DNA of 64,000 nt from NCBI GenBank assembly GCA_020723965.1, contig DYHW01000001.1, positions 668,587-732,586 of the forward strand, given 5' to 3'. Position numbers and translations under genes: made by a program. Positions 35,567-45,135 of the stretch are shown piece by piece (position 1 is the stretch's first letter; each line of letters opens with the position of its first letter). The notes beneath the pieces were generated by a model. That model was not told where the DNA came from. It did no database searches and saw nothing but the letters and a program-made list of their open reading frames with translations. This DNA comes from Melioribacter sp. GTDB taxonomy: Bacteria > Bacteroidota > Ignavibacteria > Ignavibacteriales > Melioribacteraceae.

Positions 35567-36520
35567 ATCAAAGGAATAATTTTTAAAATCGAAAGCAAAG
35601 ATTATTATTTAAACGATGAACATGGGAATAAAATACGCTGCTCGTTGCCTGGAAAGTTCCAGAAAGATTTCTCTCTCAAAAAAGATAAACTTTATGATGT
35701 TGATATTGTTGTTGTTGGTGATATTGTAAAGTACAGTATGAATAAAGATGGCAGCGGTGTAATAAATGAAGTTCTGCCCAGGAGAAATCACATTTCAAGA
35801 AAAGCGCCTCGCATTAAAGGGGCAAGCACAAGAGGGGAAAGATTAGAGCAGAAGATTGCTGCAAATATTGATAATCTTATTATTATTAGTAGCTGTAAAG
35901 AACCTTCCTTTAATAATAGAATTATAGACAGGTTAATTGTAACAGCAGAAAGTTCTCATCTCAATTGCATTATAGTTATCAATAAAATAGACCTAGACCG
36001 TTCTAATCATCGTCATAAGTTTGTTGATCTTTACAAATCTATTGGCTACGAAGTCTTTGAAACGAGCGTTATTCAAAAAATTGGAATTGAAGAATTACGT
36101 AAGTCTATTTCGGGCAAAGTTAATTTGTTTTGGGGGCAATCTGGAGTTGGAAAATCTTCTCTTCTGAATGCAATGTACCCCGGTTTGAATTTAAGAATAG
36201 GTGAGATCAGCGGTTCTACATCGAAAGGAAAGCACATAACCGTAACAAGTGTTCTGATTAAAGTTGGCAAAACTACATCTGTGATTGATACGCCTGGCAT
36301 AAGAGAGATTGATCCATACGGGATAAAAAGTGAAGACCTTGGACACTACTTTAAAGATTTTTTAAAGTTTTTAAACGAATGCAAATTTAATACGTGCACG
36401 CACCACCATGAACCAGGTTGCGCTGTATTAAAAGCTGTTGATGAAGGAATGATTTCAGAAGAACGATACGTTAGTTATTTGAATCTTCTTCAAACAATTG
36501 AAGATGATATGAATTTTTAA
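35567..36520 (+). CDS. rsgA: Ribosome biogenesis GTPase RsgA (apparent ATC start)
   Basis: Circularly permuted GTPase acting in 30S subunit maturation; about 317 residues. After an N-terminal OB fold, motifs appear in permuted order: G4 NKID, G1 GQSGVGKSS, G3 DTPGIRE, then a zinc-binding C-terminus (CKFNTC-THHH-x4-C). The first ATG/GTG/TTG in frame is TTG at 35645 with no ribosome site, which would delete the first OB strands. The frame is open to 35558 and a strong AGGAGG (35556-35561) precedes an ATC codon at 35567. Starting there gives (M)KGIIFKIES, the standard RsgA N-terminus. So either ATC initiates or there is a base error. The 3' end overlaps the convergent ATP-grasp gene by 4 bases. 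Confidence 0.88.
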   Translation: MKGIIFKIESKDYYLNDEHGNKIRCSLPGKFQKDFSLKKDKLYDVDIVVVGDIVKYSMNKDGSGVINEVLPRRNHISRKAPRIKGASTRGERLEQKIAANIDNLIIISSCKEPSFNNRIIDRLIVTAESSHLNCIIVINKIDLDRSNHRHKFVDLYKSIGYEVFETSVIQKIGIEELRKSISGKVNLFWGQSGVGKSSLLNAMYPGLNLRIGEISGSTSKGKHITVTSVLIKVGKTTSVIDTPGIREIDPYGIKSEDLGHYFKDFLKFLNECKFNTCTHHHEPGCAVLKAVDEGMISEERYVSYLNLLQTIEDDMNF

Positions 36521-37416
36521 AGCGTAATAATTTTCTTTTTCATGCTTTCGATCAGTTCAATAACAACATCATCTGGTATTCCATCTGGATGATTCGATTT
36601 CAAACGCATGTCGCATTGATCGTTAACGTAATCAATCAACACAAATTTATGTTCTTTCGTAAGCGCTATTTCGGTTGAGAAATAATCTAGTTTAGTTATT
36701 CTAGCAAGTCTCGCTGTAATCCGAATTAAAGATAAAAGATTGTGCTTTTTGATCTCTTCTTGGGTTACACAATTGTAAATATGCGTACGGTCATCCCACC
36801 AAGTTGGAATAGCTTTATCGAAGGCCCAAAATACCCTAAACCAAGCTCTGTGTGTGCCTATTATCCGTGGATAGATTTTTTCTTGAACAAGATATTTTTC
36901 CGATCTGTTTCTCTTTCTTTCTTCTTGAATTTCTAAAAGACTGGAAGCATTTCTAATAACTCCTTCCCCGCCTCCAGATATAAGGGATGGCTTTATTATG
37001 AATGGCTTTCTCAAGTCATTTATTTGTGTTTCTTCAATAGGTAGCTGCGGATGAAAACTGAAAGGGGGTAGCACTATTGTTTGAGGCAGTTGGAATTTTC
37101 TTTTTACCAGCTTTTTGTGCATCCGAGATTTATCAACAATTCTCTTCGTTTTATTATGAGGGTTGATTATGTAACATTTTCTACGAGAAAGAAAATTTGA
37201 GATCGGAACAAAATTTTGGTCTTCATCGGAAGCGCGATCGAGATATGCTTTGAAATTCAGCCGTTTTTTTTTAAGCAGTTCAATTGTTTCAGGTAAATTT
37301 AACTCTCGGATAATAAATGTTTTCAATCCATCTTTCTGAAAAATTTCTTCGATGAGATTTACAAATTCTTCGTCGTATTCCCACTTATAAGATATTGCAA
37401 GATCGAAGTGAATCAT
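36517..37416 (-). CDS. ATP-grasp domain protein of unknown substrate
   Basis: 299 residues. ATP-grasp signs: KPSLISGGGEGVI (phosphate-binding loop), KYLVQEKIYP (hinge), and the metal-binding end VLIDYVNDQCDMR, where D and N would bind magnesium. The first ~110 residues form a pre-ATP-grasp alpha/beta domain. Such enzymes join a carboxylate to an amine or thiol, but the acceptor here is unknown. It stands alone, divergent from a TPR lipoprotein (113 bases) and convergent with rsgA. Related to RimK-like ligases at fold level only. Confidence 0.7.
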   Translation of the reverse strand: MIHFDLAISYKWEYDEEFVNLIEEIFQKDGLKTFIIRELNLPETIELLKKKRLNFKAYLDRASDEDQNFVPISNFLSRRKCYIINPHNKTKRIVDKSRMHKKLVKRKFQLPQTIVLPPFSFHPQLPIEETQINDLRKPFIIKPSLISGGGEGVIRNASSLLEIQEERKRNRSEKYLVQEKIYPRIIGTHRAWFRVFWAFDKAIPTWWDDRTHIYNCVTQEEIKKHNLLSLIRITARLARITKLDYFSTEIALTKEHKFVLIDYVNDQCDMRLKSNHPDGIPDDVVIELIESMKKKIITL

Positions 37417-37529
37417 TTTTTCCCGAGAATCTTTTTAACAAAAATAGAGAAAGGAATTTGTCCGTTCAATTCATACGCTTGTGATTAACGACGTTTAGAA
37501 CTATTTTTTGTTTCAAATAAAATGTAAAT

Positions 37530-39329
37530 ATGAAAAATAAACTGAAAATATTATTAAGTATTGTTTTACTTGCCGGCTGTTCTTCGCAAATAACAAAAGA
37601 AACTGCTATAGCTACTGCGCGGAAAGCAGAACAGGATAACCGCAAAAAAGCTTTGGAGAAATTTATTGATGGCTCTGTTTCGGAAGCAAAAGGAGAGTTG
37701 AACGAAGCCGTTAACAAATATCTTGAAGCATTGCAATATGATCTGCAGCCGGGCATTTGCTACTCATTAGCAAAAAATTATTTTCGTCTTAACAAACTTT
37801 CATCCGCGTTAAACTATTCGCGCAAAGCAGTTGAATTGGAACCTGATAATGTGGAATATCTTATGCTGCTCGGCGCAATTTATTCTGCTTCTCATCAGGA
37901 AGATTCTGCGGTGGTTGTATATAATAATGTTGTCGAATTGGATTCAACTGAAGTGAGCGCTTATTTTAGTCTTGCACAGCTTAATGAAAAGAGCCGTCCT
38001 AATTTAGCCGTCTCGCAATACAAAAAAATACTTGAGTTGATTGGACCTGAATGGAGTGTTCTGGTTCGGTTGGTTGATTTGAACGATCGTATTGGAAATA
38101 TAAGTGAAACTATAAACACTTTTGAAGAATTGATAAAATTAAATCCGTCAGACCTATATCTTCAAAAGGTATTGATCGATTCCTACATCAAAATAAAAGA
38201 ATATGATAAGGCGCTTGTTAAAGTAGATGAAGCGCTTATAAGTTTTCCGGATGACCAGAACCTGATTGAATTGAAGGGAAATGCTTTAGCTCAAAAGGGT
38301 TTGATGAAAGATGCCGCTAAAGTATTCTTAAAGCTTGTGAAAAATCCGGACTTAAACTTCGAATCTAAAATGAGAATTGGTTTTTTGTTTTTAAGCGAGT
38401 CAGAAAAAGATTCTACTAATCTTCTTCTTGCCAAGGAAATATTTGAAACAATAAATAGCGATACATTAGATTGGCAGGTTAATGCCTATCTTGGAGAAAT
38501 AGCAATAAGACAGAAACAAGATTCTACTGCGGTTAAATATTTGAAGAAAGCAACAGAACTAGCAGAGTGGAATCCACAGGTGTGGATTCGGCTTGGCGGT
38601 TTATTGTTTGATTCGCGCAAGTATAAAGAGGCAATCCTTTTTATGAGTGAAGCTTCAAAAAAATTTCCTAACGATTTTGCCATAAATCTTGTTTATGGGC
38701 TTTCTCTTTCTCAAGATAGCGAACATTTGCAAGCGGCAGAAGCATTAAAGCGCGCTCTCAAAATAAATCCGAATAATGTTACTACGCTTTCCTCTTTGGG
38801 CTATTCGCTGCATCAATTAAAGAACGACGAAGAAGCTTTATTCCATCTCGAAAAAGCGCTTCGGCTTGAACCGAATAATTTACAAGTATTGAGCGTTACT
38901 GCTTTGGTTCATGAATCGAATAAGAATTTTGTAATTTCTGATTCTTTATATAATTATGCGCTGGAAATTGATTCGTCCAATGCGCTAATCTTAAATAATT
39001 ACGCCTATTCACTTGCAGAAAGAGGAGTTCGACTTGATTTTGCTCTGAAAATGGCTGAACAAGCTGTTGAAAAAGAACCAGAAAATGCTTCTTATCTTGA
39101 TACGATCGGTTGGGTTTATTTTAAACTTGGCGATTATAAATTGGCTAAAGAGAAGATCGAAAAAGCATTGAAGATTGAGGAAAAGAATGCAACTATTATT
39201 GATCATCTTGGCGATGTTTATTTTAAATTAGGCGACAAAGCAAAAGCGAAAAATTTATGGAAGAAAGCTTTTGAAACAGACCAGAATAAAATTGAAATAA
39301 AAGAAAAAATTGAAGAAGGAGAGTTGTGA
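37530..39329 (+). CDS. TPR-repeat lipoprotein
   Basis: 599 residues. Lipobox LLAGC with acylated Cys17. The remainder is almost entirely TPR units, about 14. Examples are SALNYSRKAVELEPDNVEYL, EEALFHLEKALRLEPNNLQV and KLAKEKIEKALKIEEKNATI. Probably an outer-membrane scaffold. Its stop overlaps the GTG start of a DUF4292 lipoprotein, and an EnvC-like protein follows, so the three genes form an envelope operon. Confidence 0.85.
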   Translation: MKNKLKILLSIVLLAGCSSQITKETAIATARKAEQDNRKKALEKFIDGSVSEAKGELNEAVNKYLEALQYDLQPGICYSLAKNYFRLNKLSSALNYSRKAVELEPDNVEYLMLLGAIYSASHQEDSAVVVYNNVVELDSTEVSAYFSLAQLNEKSRPNLAVSQYKKILELIGPEWSVLVRLVDLNDRIGNISETINTFEELIKLNPSDLYLQKVLIDSYIKIKEYDKALVKVDEALISFPDDQNLIELKGNALAQKGLMKDAAKVFLKLVKNPDLNFESKMRIGFLFLSESEKDSTNLLLAKEIFETINSDTLDWQVNAYLGEIAIRQKQDSTAVKYLKKATELAEWNPQVWIRLGGLLFDSRKYKEAILFMSEASKKFPNDFAINLVYGLSLSQDSEHLQAAEALKRALKINPNNVTTLSSLGYSLHQLKNDEEALFHLEKALRLEPNNLQVLSVTALVHESNKNFVISDSLYNYALEIDSSNALILNNYAYSLAERGVRLDFALKMAEQAVEKEPENASYLDTIGWVYFKLGDYKLAKEKIEKALKIEEKNATIIDHLGDVYFKLGDKAKAKNLWKKAFETDQNKIEIKEKIEEGEL

Positions 39330-40114
39330 AAAAAGTTTTTTTTGGTTTATCGCTTTTTCTTTTAATGATGATATCGAATTTTTCCGGCTGCACAGCTACA
39401 AAATCTATTGATGAAGAAAGAATTGTTTCTGCAGACCGCCTGATAAAGAGAATTGAAGCGAACAGAAGAAAAGTTAAAACTTTTGTCGGCAGTGGAACTA
39501 TTGCTATTAAAAACAAGGAGATGGATACTAAGAGCAATTTCCAGGTCGAAATCATCAAACCGGATTCTATAAAAGTTTCTTTCTTCGGTCCATTTGGAAT
39601 TGATCTTGCATATGCTTTAATAAATAATAATTCATTCCAATTTTATGATGTAATCAATAATCAAATTTATAGAGGCAAGTTGCACTCCGGAATCATTAAG
39701 GATATTCTGAAAATAAATATTGAATACGAAGAACTGATTGATGCGCTGACTGGCGGAGTCGATCTCTCCAGCAGATTGCGTGAAATGCCTGAGATATATA
39801 ATAGAGGCAGCGATATTTTTGAAATAACTTTCGTCGATTCCATTGCAGATAAAAAAGATATATTAAAAATACGATCTGATAATTTTGTAATCACTCAACA
39901 ACAAATTGCAAAGATTAATGGAAAAGTTTTTTATGAAGCCAACTACGGAGGATTTAGAAAGATAGATGAAGTTTCCGTCCCGTATCAATTAAGCATAGAC
40001 GACAAAGCAAACGAACAAAAAATTAAAATCGATTACCGCAAAATCGAAATCAATAAAAAAGTTGATAAGCTTAAAATTGAAATACCGGAAGATGCAAAAA
40101 TCATCGATCTATAA
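39326..40114 (+). CDS. DUF4292 / LolB-like outer-membrane lipoprotein
   Basis: 262 residues, GTG start overlapping the upstream stop (GTGA) with AAGGAG just upstream. Signal with cysteine in NFSGC. The body (about 40-262) matches the LolA/LolB-like beta fold typical of DUF4292: FVGSGTIAIKNKEMDTKSNFQV, KPDSIKVSFFGPFGIDLAY, then a series of amphipathic strands. It could carry or insert lipoproteins in the outer membrane, by analogy. Located between a TPR lipoprotein and a murein-hydrolase regulator. Confidence 0.78.
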   Translation: MKKVFFGLSLFLLMMISNFSGCTATKSIDEERIVSADRLIKRIEANRRKVKTFVGSGTIAIKNKEMDTKSNFQVEIIKPDSIKVSFFGPFGIDLAYALINNNSFQFYDVINNQIYRGKLHSGIIKDILKINIEYEELIDALTGGVDLSSRLREMPEIYNRGSDIFEITFVDSIADKKDILKIRSDNFVITQQQIAKINGKVFYEANYGGFRKIDEVSVPYQLSIDDKANEQKIKIDYRKIEINKKVDKLKIEIPEDAKIIDL

Positions 40115-41306
40115 ATATATCTTAATATGTTTCTTTTCTCTCTTATCATTTCTTCCAGCTCAAAGTACGGATACTATCCGTAATAAAAATCAAGAACTGC
40201 AAAAGATAAAGCAAGACATCTCCATACTCGAAAAAGAATTAAGAACGAAAACACAAAAAGAGAGAGAATCGTTTCAGTCACTTGAAAATATAGGCAGACA
40301 GAATCTACTGTTAAATAAGTTGATTAATAACTTACTGGCAGAAGAAAAGAAGCAAGAAATTGCAATCAATAAGATTGAACAGGAAGTAGGCAATGTTGAA
40401 AGACGCATTAAAGAATTGAAAGAACAATACGCAAGATATATTGTTTGGTTTTATAAAAACCGCGGGCTTTCGATGTGGCGCTTAATTTTAGAAGCCCAAT
40501 CTTTCAATCAAGCTGTCAATCGGTACAAATATTTGGAATACATTTCAGATCACAATACAAGAACTCTCAAGAAATTGAATAAAAGCAGAAGTGAACTTCA
40601 TCTTCTGCGCGATAAGCTAGAGAACGAAAGGACTGAAAAGGAAATTCTTGCAAAACAGAAAATGAAAGAGCAAGAGATATTAAAACAGAAAGAGAAAGAG
40701 AAAAAAAATCTTGTTGCAGTCCTTAAGAAAGATCAAAGGTCGATCACCGAAGAAATTTCGCAGAAGAGGAGAGCTGAAATCTTTATTAAGAACTTAATAG
40801 CCAAGCTGATTGAATCGGAAAGGGAGCGAAAAATAAAATTGCACGAAAACAAAGCAGCATTAAAAAAGTATCCGCAGACATTTGATTACAATTTGTTAGA
40901 AAACTTTTCTCAGATGAAAGGAGCGCTTGGCTGGCCGGTTCGCGAAGGAAAAATTATCAGAAAGTTTGGTGAAAATGTAAACGAACGATTGAACACAGTA
41001 ACCTTGAATTATGGAATTGATATTGCAGTCAGAGGCGGGCAGAATGTATTAGCAATTGCAGAAGGGATTGTTTCTGCAATTGATTGGATACCTGGTTATG
41101 GTAGTGTAATAATAATTACTCATCGAGATGAGTTTAGGACTGTGTATGGACACGTATCGAACATTTTGGTGAAAGAAGGAGAAAAACTGAAAGCCGGAAG
41201 TGTGATCGGTAAGGTGAACGAAAGTTTGGAAGGCAATATTTTACACTTCGAAATATGGAATGAAAGGAATTATCAAAACCCCGAGCTTTGGCTTGCGAAA
41301 AAGTGA
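40092..41306 (+). CDS. EnvC-like coiled-coil protein with degenerate M23/LytM domain
   Basis: 404 residues from ATG 40092, which gives a proper signal peptide (cleavage near LPAQS); an upstream TTG at 40062 lacks a ribosome site. Overlaps the previous gene by 23 bases. Residues about 25-265 are coiled coil (EL-Q-K-I repeats) as in EnvC. The C-terminal LytM domain (about 280-404) retains the aspartate of the HxxxD motif (D310) and histidines in VYGH and LHFEI. But the first zinc ligand histidine is asparagine (N306). It is therefore more likely an activator of cell-wall amidases than a peptidase. Active M23 enzymes keep all four ligands. Confidence 0.85.
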   Translation: MQKSSIYKYILICFFSLLSFLPAQSTDTIRNKNQELQKIKQDISILEKELRTKTQKERESFQSLENIGRQNLLLNKLINNLLAEEKKQEIAINKIEQEVGNVERRIKELKEQYARYIVWFYKNRGLSMWRLILEAQSFNQAVNRYKYLEYISDHNTRTLKKLNKSRSELHLLRDKLENERTEKEILAKQKMKEQEILKQKEKEKKNLVAVLKKDQRSITEEISQKRRAEIFIKNLIAKLIESERERKIKLHENKAALKKYPQTFDYNLLENFSQMKGALGWPVREGKIIRKFGENVNERLNTVTLNYGIDIAVRGGQNVLAIAEGIVSAIDWIPGYGSVIIITHRDEFRTVYGHVSNILVKEGEKLKAGSVIGKVNESLEGNILHFEIWNERNYQNPELWLAKK

Positions 41307-41365
41307 TTGTACTATTGGAGCTTATGATTCGTCAAAAAAAAACTTTAAAAATATTCTATTCTTAG

Positions 41366-42013
41366 TTAAATATTCTCTTTCAAGAAATTGTAAAATTCTT
41401 CAAGCGAGCTGAAAGTGTAATCTGCCTCAACGTTCGAGTATTTTTCATTTGCATCTCTATCCCATAATACCAAACAGCTTCTTACTCCGGCTGTTCTTGC
41501 GGCTTCAACGTCATATATAGAATCGCCAACCATCAAAACTTTTTTTCGGTCAAGTTGGAATGCGTCAATAAATTTATTTATCCCTTCGGGCGAAGGTTTA
41601 TGATTTACAACGTCATCGCCGGTTACTATCATATCGAAAAAATGATAGAGTCCAATTGTCTTTAGTGTTATGTAAGAAGAATTTCGTCCTCTGCCAGTAT
41701 ATATAGAAAGAGGAATCTTTTTTGATTTTATGAATTGAAGAATTTCTTTAATGCCCGGAAATATTTCCGCCATTAAATGATGCTGACTTTCATAAAAATC
41801 AAAATAATCTTTCCGGGCTTCTTCATATTGTTTGTTCATCCATTCTTTCAGAATAACATCTTCGGTGGGACCAAACAGAGCAATTATTTCATCATTCGAT
41901 AATTTTTTATTAAGATATTTTTCTGCAACGTAATTGAAACTTGCAAAGATGAGATCATTTGTTGCAGCAAGGGTTCCATCTACGTCAAAAATTATTCCGT
42001 CAAATTTTTTCAA
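41366..42013 (-). CDS. HAD-superfamily phosphatase (Gph-like)
   Basis: 215 residues. Motif I FDVDGTL (nucleophile D10, D12), helical cap, motif II (SIYTGRGR), K in NHKPSPEG, motif IV MVGDSIYDVEAARTAG. Phosphoglycolate-phosphatase-like, but substrates of this subgroup vary (phosphoglycolate, pyrophosphate, sugar phosphates). Its start overlaps the end of the PQQ-propeller gene by 4 bases, so they are co-transcribed. Confidence 0.88.
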   Translation of the reverse strand: MKKFDGIIFDVDGTLAATNDLIFASFNYVAEKYLNKKLSNDEIIALFGPTEDVILKEWMNKQYEEARKDYFDFYESQHHLMAEIFPGIKEILQFIKSKKIPLSIYTGRGRNSSYITLKTIGLYHFFDMIVTGDDVVNHKPSPEGINKFIDAFQLDRKKVLMVGDSIYDVEAARTAGVRSCLVLWDRDANEKYSNVEADYTFSSLEEFYNFLKENI

Positions 42014-43143
42014 GATTGCCTCAGCTTAAAGACGATAGCAAAACCATCTTTGGTAGCTGCTAAAAACTTATTCTGGTCGATTTGTAGAATAGAAGAAAAA
42101 GCCGCCCGTTCGGTTTCTAAAATTAAATGTTCATTAAACTTTTCATCAATAAGGAGAATCTTTTTGTTATTGGTAAAAATGATCTTATTATCGCTATCGA
42201 TTGGAGTAGTGGAATCAAGATCAAATGGTTCTGAAAGTTTCAGTTCTTTTAGCTTTTTGCCGGTTTCTGAATCGAGTATTAAAAATCTGTTTTCTAATGT
42301 TTTTACAAGAAGTTTTTTCTTATCCACAGATATCCCAATAGAAGGCAACGCTTTTATATCTTTAGCTTTCCAAATCAATTTGCCAAGAAGTATATCGATG
42401 GAATAAAGAAAGTTATCGGAAGAGACCAAATAAATTCTTTTCCCGTCTGTAATAAATTGTGAAGAAGAAAAATCGGTTTCTGCCGTTTCTTTCCAGCGCC
42501 ATAGTAACAACCCGTTTCTTGAATCGATGCAATTAAGAAAACCATCATGGCTGCTGAAAAAAATTTTATTGTTTGTGTATAAGGGTTGAGATGTGATTTT
42601 CCCTTTCATAATGCTGTATGACCAATATTCCTGAAGAGTTTCCAAATCCAAGCATTTTATTTGACCGTTCTTAGTTCCAAAAACAATAGCGGCTTTAGAA
42701 TCTAAATATTTTGGCATCATCAATTCTTTATCGCCGGCGTAGTCAAATGAAATTAAATTGGTAGAGATCGAATCGTCCAAACCGATAGATTGGAATCCCC
42801 TGCCGTTTTTTATATCAATCGTTATTAAATCGCTATCAGAAGTTCCAACAGCAAGCATATCATCAGCAAGAATCGGCTGCGCAGCTATCTTACTTTCGGT
42901 TGCATATTTCCATTTTACAATTCCTGTTGTATCAATGCATGAAATAATACCAGACTTTCCAACAGAATAGATCATTCCATTAGAATATAATGGAGCAGCA
43001 GCAAGCGCAGTATCGACCATAACAGACAAAACAATTTCTGAAATTATTGGTTTGGAAGGGGGAACAACTTTCTCTTTTTTCTTCTGAGCTGAGATTGTTG
43101 TAACCATCAAAACAGTAAGCAATATTCTTACAAATTGTTTCAT
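42010..43143 (-). CDS. PQQ-like beta-propeller protein
   Basis: 377 residues from ATG 43143; a longer frame starting at 43188 would place a hydrophilic extension before the signal peptide (MKQFVRILLTVLMVTTISAQ). AGAGAG precedes the chosen start. Mature part is a WD40/PQQ-type propeller: repeated units such as GIISCIDTTGIVKWKY, GQIKCLDLETLQEYWSY, GFLNCIDSRNGLLLWRW and NFLYSIDILLGKLIWKA. This is the fold of BamB, but gene context (HAD phosphatase downstream) does not show an outer-membrane-assembly link, so the role is open. Confidence 0.82.
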   Translation of the reverse strand: MKQFVRILLTVLMVTTISAQKKKEKVVPPSKPIISEIVLSVMVDTALAAAPLYSNGMIYSVGKSGIISCIDTTGIVKWKYATESKIAAQPILADDMLAVGTSDSDLITIDIKNGRGFQSIGLDDSISTNLISFDYAGDKELMMPKYLDSKAAIVFGTKNGQIKCLDLETLQEYWSYSIMKGKITSQPLYTNNKIFFSSHDGFLNCIDSRNGLLLWRWKETAETDFSSSQFITDGKRIYLVSSDNFLYSIDILLGKLIWKAKDIKALPSIGISVDKKKLLVKTLENRFLILDSETGKKLKELKLSEPFDLDSTTPIDSDNKIIFTNNKKILLIDEKFNEHLILETERAAFSSILQIDQNKFLAATKDGFAIVFKLRQS

Positions 43144-43291
43144 AACTCTCTTTTTTGCTGAACCCAAATTAAGAAAAACAATTTTCACAAAAAATGAATC
43201 TTAAAATTGTCTTTATTGAAAATAGGCAGCAAAAGCTAAATTGTAATCCCATCGCCATTTTCATATATTTTCGCACCAAATTTTGAGTAGT

Positions 43292-45085
43292 ATGAATTAC
43301 ATTCGCAATTTTTGCATCATTGCACACATAGACCACGGTAAATCCACTATAGCTGATGGACTCTTAGAATTTACACATACAATCAGCCAGCGTGAAGCTA
43401 AAGAACAATTACTCGATAGCTTAGACCTTGAACGTGAGCGCGGCATTACAATCAAATCGCACGCAATCCAAATGAAATACATTGCGCGCGATAAACAAAC
43501 ATACACGCTCAATCTTATCGATACGCCTGGGCATGTAGACTTTTCGTATGAAGTTTCTCGTTCGCTCGCTGCTTGCGAAGGCGCTATTCTAATTGTTGAC
43601 GCAGCGCAGGGAGTAGAAGCGCAAACTATCAGCAATCTTTATATGGCTATAGATGCCGGGCTTGAGATTGTTCCGGTGATCAACAAGATCGATCTGCCGA
43701 GCGCAATGATTGATACCGTTAAGCATCAAATAACCGATTTGATCGGCTGCAAAGAGGAAGAGATTATTCTTGCAAGCGCGAAACAACGGATCGGCATTGA
43801 AGAAATTCTTGAAGCAATCATAAAACGGATTCCGCCGCCAAAAGGTGATGAAGATGCGCCGCTTCAAGCGCTTATTTTCGATTCGATATTTGATCTTTAC
43901 CGTGGAGCTGTTGCTTATATTCGCCTTTTCAACGGTGTAATCAAAGAAAAAGATGAAATAAAATTTTTTAATAACGATAAAAAATTTTTTGCCGAAGAAG
44001 TAGGCACTTTGAAAATGGGGAGAATAAGAACCGGTGAATTAAAAGCCGGTAATGTTGGTTATCTTATTGCAGGTGTTAAAGATGTTCACGATACAAAAGT
44101 TGGCGATACTGTAACTCATCTTCGTAACGGCTCAGAACAACCGTTACCCGGATACAAAGATATTAAACCAATGGTTTTTAGCGGACTATATCCAACAGAT
44201 TCGGATGATTACGAAAATCTCCGCGAAGCTTTGGAAAAATACCGTTTGAATGATTCTTCTTTGACATATACACCTGAAACTTCAGTTGCACTTGGTTTTG
44301 GCTTCCGGTGCGGCTTTCTCGGAATGCTTCACATGGAAATTGTTCAAGAAAGGTTGGAGCGAGAATTTAATCAATCGATAGTTACTACTCTTCCGAATGT
44401 TGAATACTGGGTTTTTAAAAAGAACAGCGAAAAAATTATTGTTAATAACCCCGCAGAAATGCCGCCTGCCGGCGATATTGATCATGTTGAAGAACCTTAC
44501 GTAAAAGCGCAGATAGTAACCCCTAGTGAATATGTTGGGAACCTAATGCAGCTTGCTATTGATAAAAGGGGTGTTTATAAAAACACTACATATATCGACC
44601 CGACACGCGCAGATATTTTATTCGAATTTCCGCTTTCAGAAATTATTTTTGATTTTTATGATAAGTTGAAATCTATCTCACGCGGTTATGCTTCGTTCGA
44701 TTATGAGTTTATTGGTTATCGTGAATCTGATCTTGTTAAACTAGATATTATGCTTAATGGCGATAATGTCGATGCGCTTTCTATTATTGTTCATGAAAAG
44801 AAAGCTTATAGCTGGGGAATGAAAGTTTGCTCGAAACTGAAAGAACTAATTCCTCGTCAAATGTTTGAAGTTGCCATTCAAGCCGCAATTGGAACTAAAG
44901 TAATTTCGAGAACTAATGTAAAAGCTTTGCGCAAAAATGTTCTGGCAAAATGTTACGGGGGAGATATTACAAGAAAGAGAAAACTGCTTGAAAAACAAAA
45001 AGAAGGGAAAAAACGGATGAAGCAAGTTGGCAACGTTGAAATTCCTCAAGAAGCATTCTTAGCAGTTTTACAAATTGACAATTAG
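43292..45085 (+). CDS. lepA: Elongation factor 4 (LepA)
   Basis: Translational GTPase back-translocating or remodelling stalled ribosomes; 597 residues from ATG 43292 (an upstream TTG at 43283 is unlikely). G1 AHIDHGKS, G3 DTPGHVD, G4 NKID, and the family-specific C-terminal domain ending in [20 protein letters not shown] sequence (here [17 protein letters not shown]). Followed 50 bases on by lepB, the classic lepA-lepB pairing. Confidence 0.97.
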   Translation: MNYIRNFCIIAHIDHGKSTIADGLLEFTHTISQREAKEQLLDSLDLERERGITIKSHAIQMKYIARDKQTYTLNLIDTPGHVDFSYEVSRSLAACEGAILIVDAAQGVEAQTISNLYMAIDAGLEIVPVINKIDLPSAMIDTVKHQITDLIGCKEEEIILASAKQRIGIEEILEAIIKRIPPPKGDEDAPLQALIFDSIFDLYRGAVAYIRLFNGVIKEKDEIKFFNNDKKFFAEEVGTLKMGRIRTGELKAGNVGYLIAGVKDVHDTKVGDTVTHLRNGSEQPLPGYKDIKPMVFSGLYPTDSDDYENLREALEKYRLNDSSLTYTPETSVALGFGFRCGFLGMLHMEIVQERLEREFNQSIVTTLPNVEYWVFKKNSEKIIVNNPAEMPPAGDIDHVEEPYVKAQIVTPSEYVGNLMQLAIDKRGVYKNTTYIDPTRADILFEFPLSEIIFDFYDKLKSISRGYASFDYEFIGYRESDLVKLDIMLNGDNVDALSIIVHEKKAYSWGMKVCSKLKELIPRQMFEVAIQAAIGTKVISRTNVKALRKNVLAKCYGGDITRKRKLLEKQKEGKKRMKQVGNVEIPQEAFLAVLQIDN

Positions 45086-45108
45086 AAATATTTCTCAATT
45101 ATAAATTC

Positions 45109-45121
45109 TCAATTCGCAATT
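45109..45121. repeat. CAATTCGCAATT repeat copy in lepA-lepB gap
   Basis: TCAATTCGCAATT within an array of CAATT-like words that fills the lepA-lepB gap (about 45088-45122). An identical 13-base word occurs inside the T9SS subtilase gene at 47997-48009. Confidence 0.5.
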
Positions 45122-45135
45122 TAAAATGGATCGAT

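Noticed and set aside
35645..36520. TTG at 35645 as start of rsgA
   Set aside because: No ribosome site, and it deletes the N-terminal OB strands that are encoded in frame upstream.
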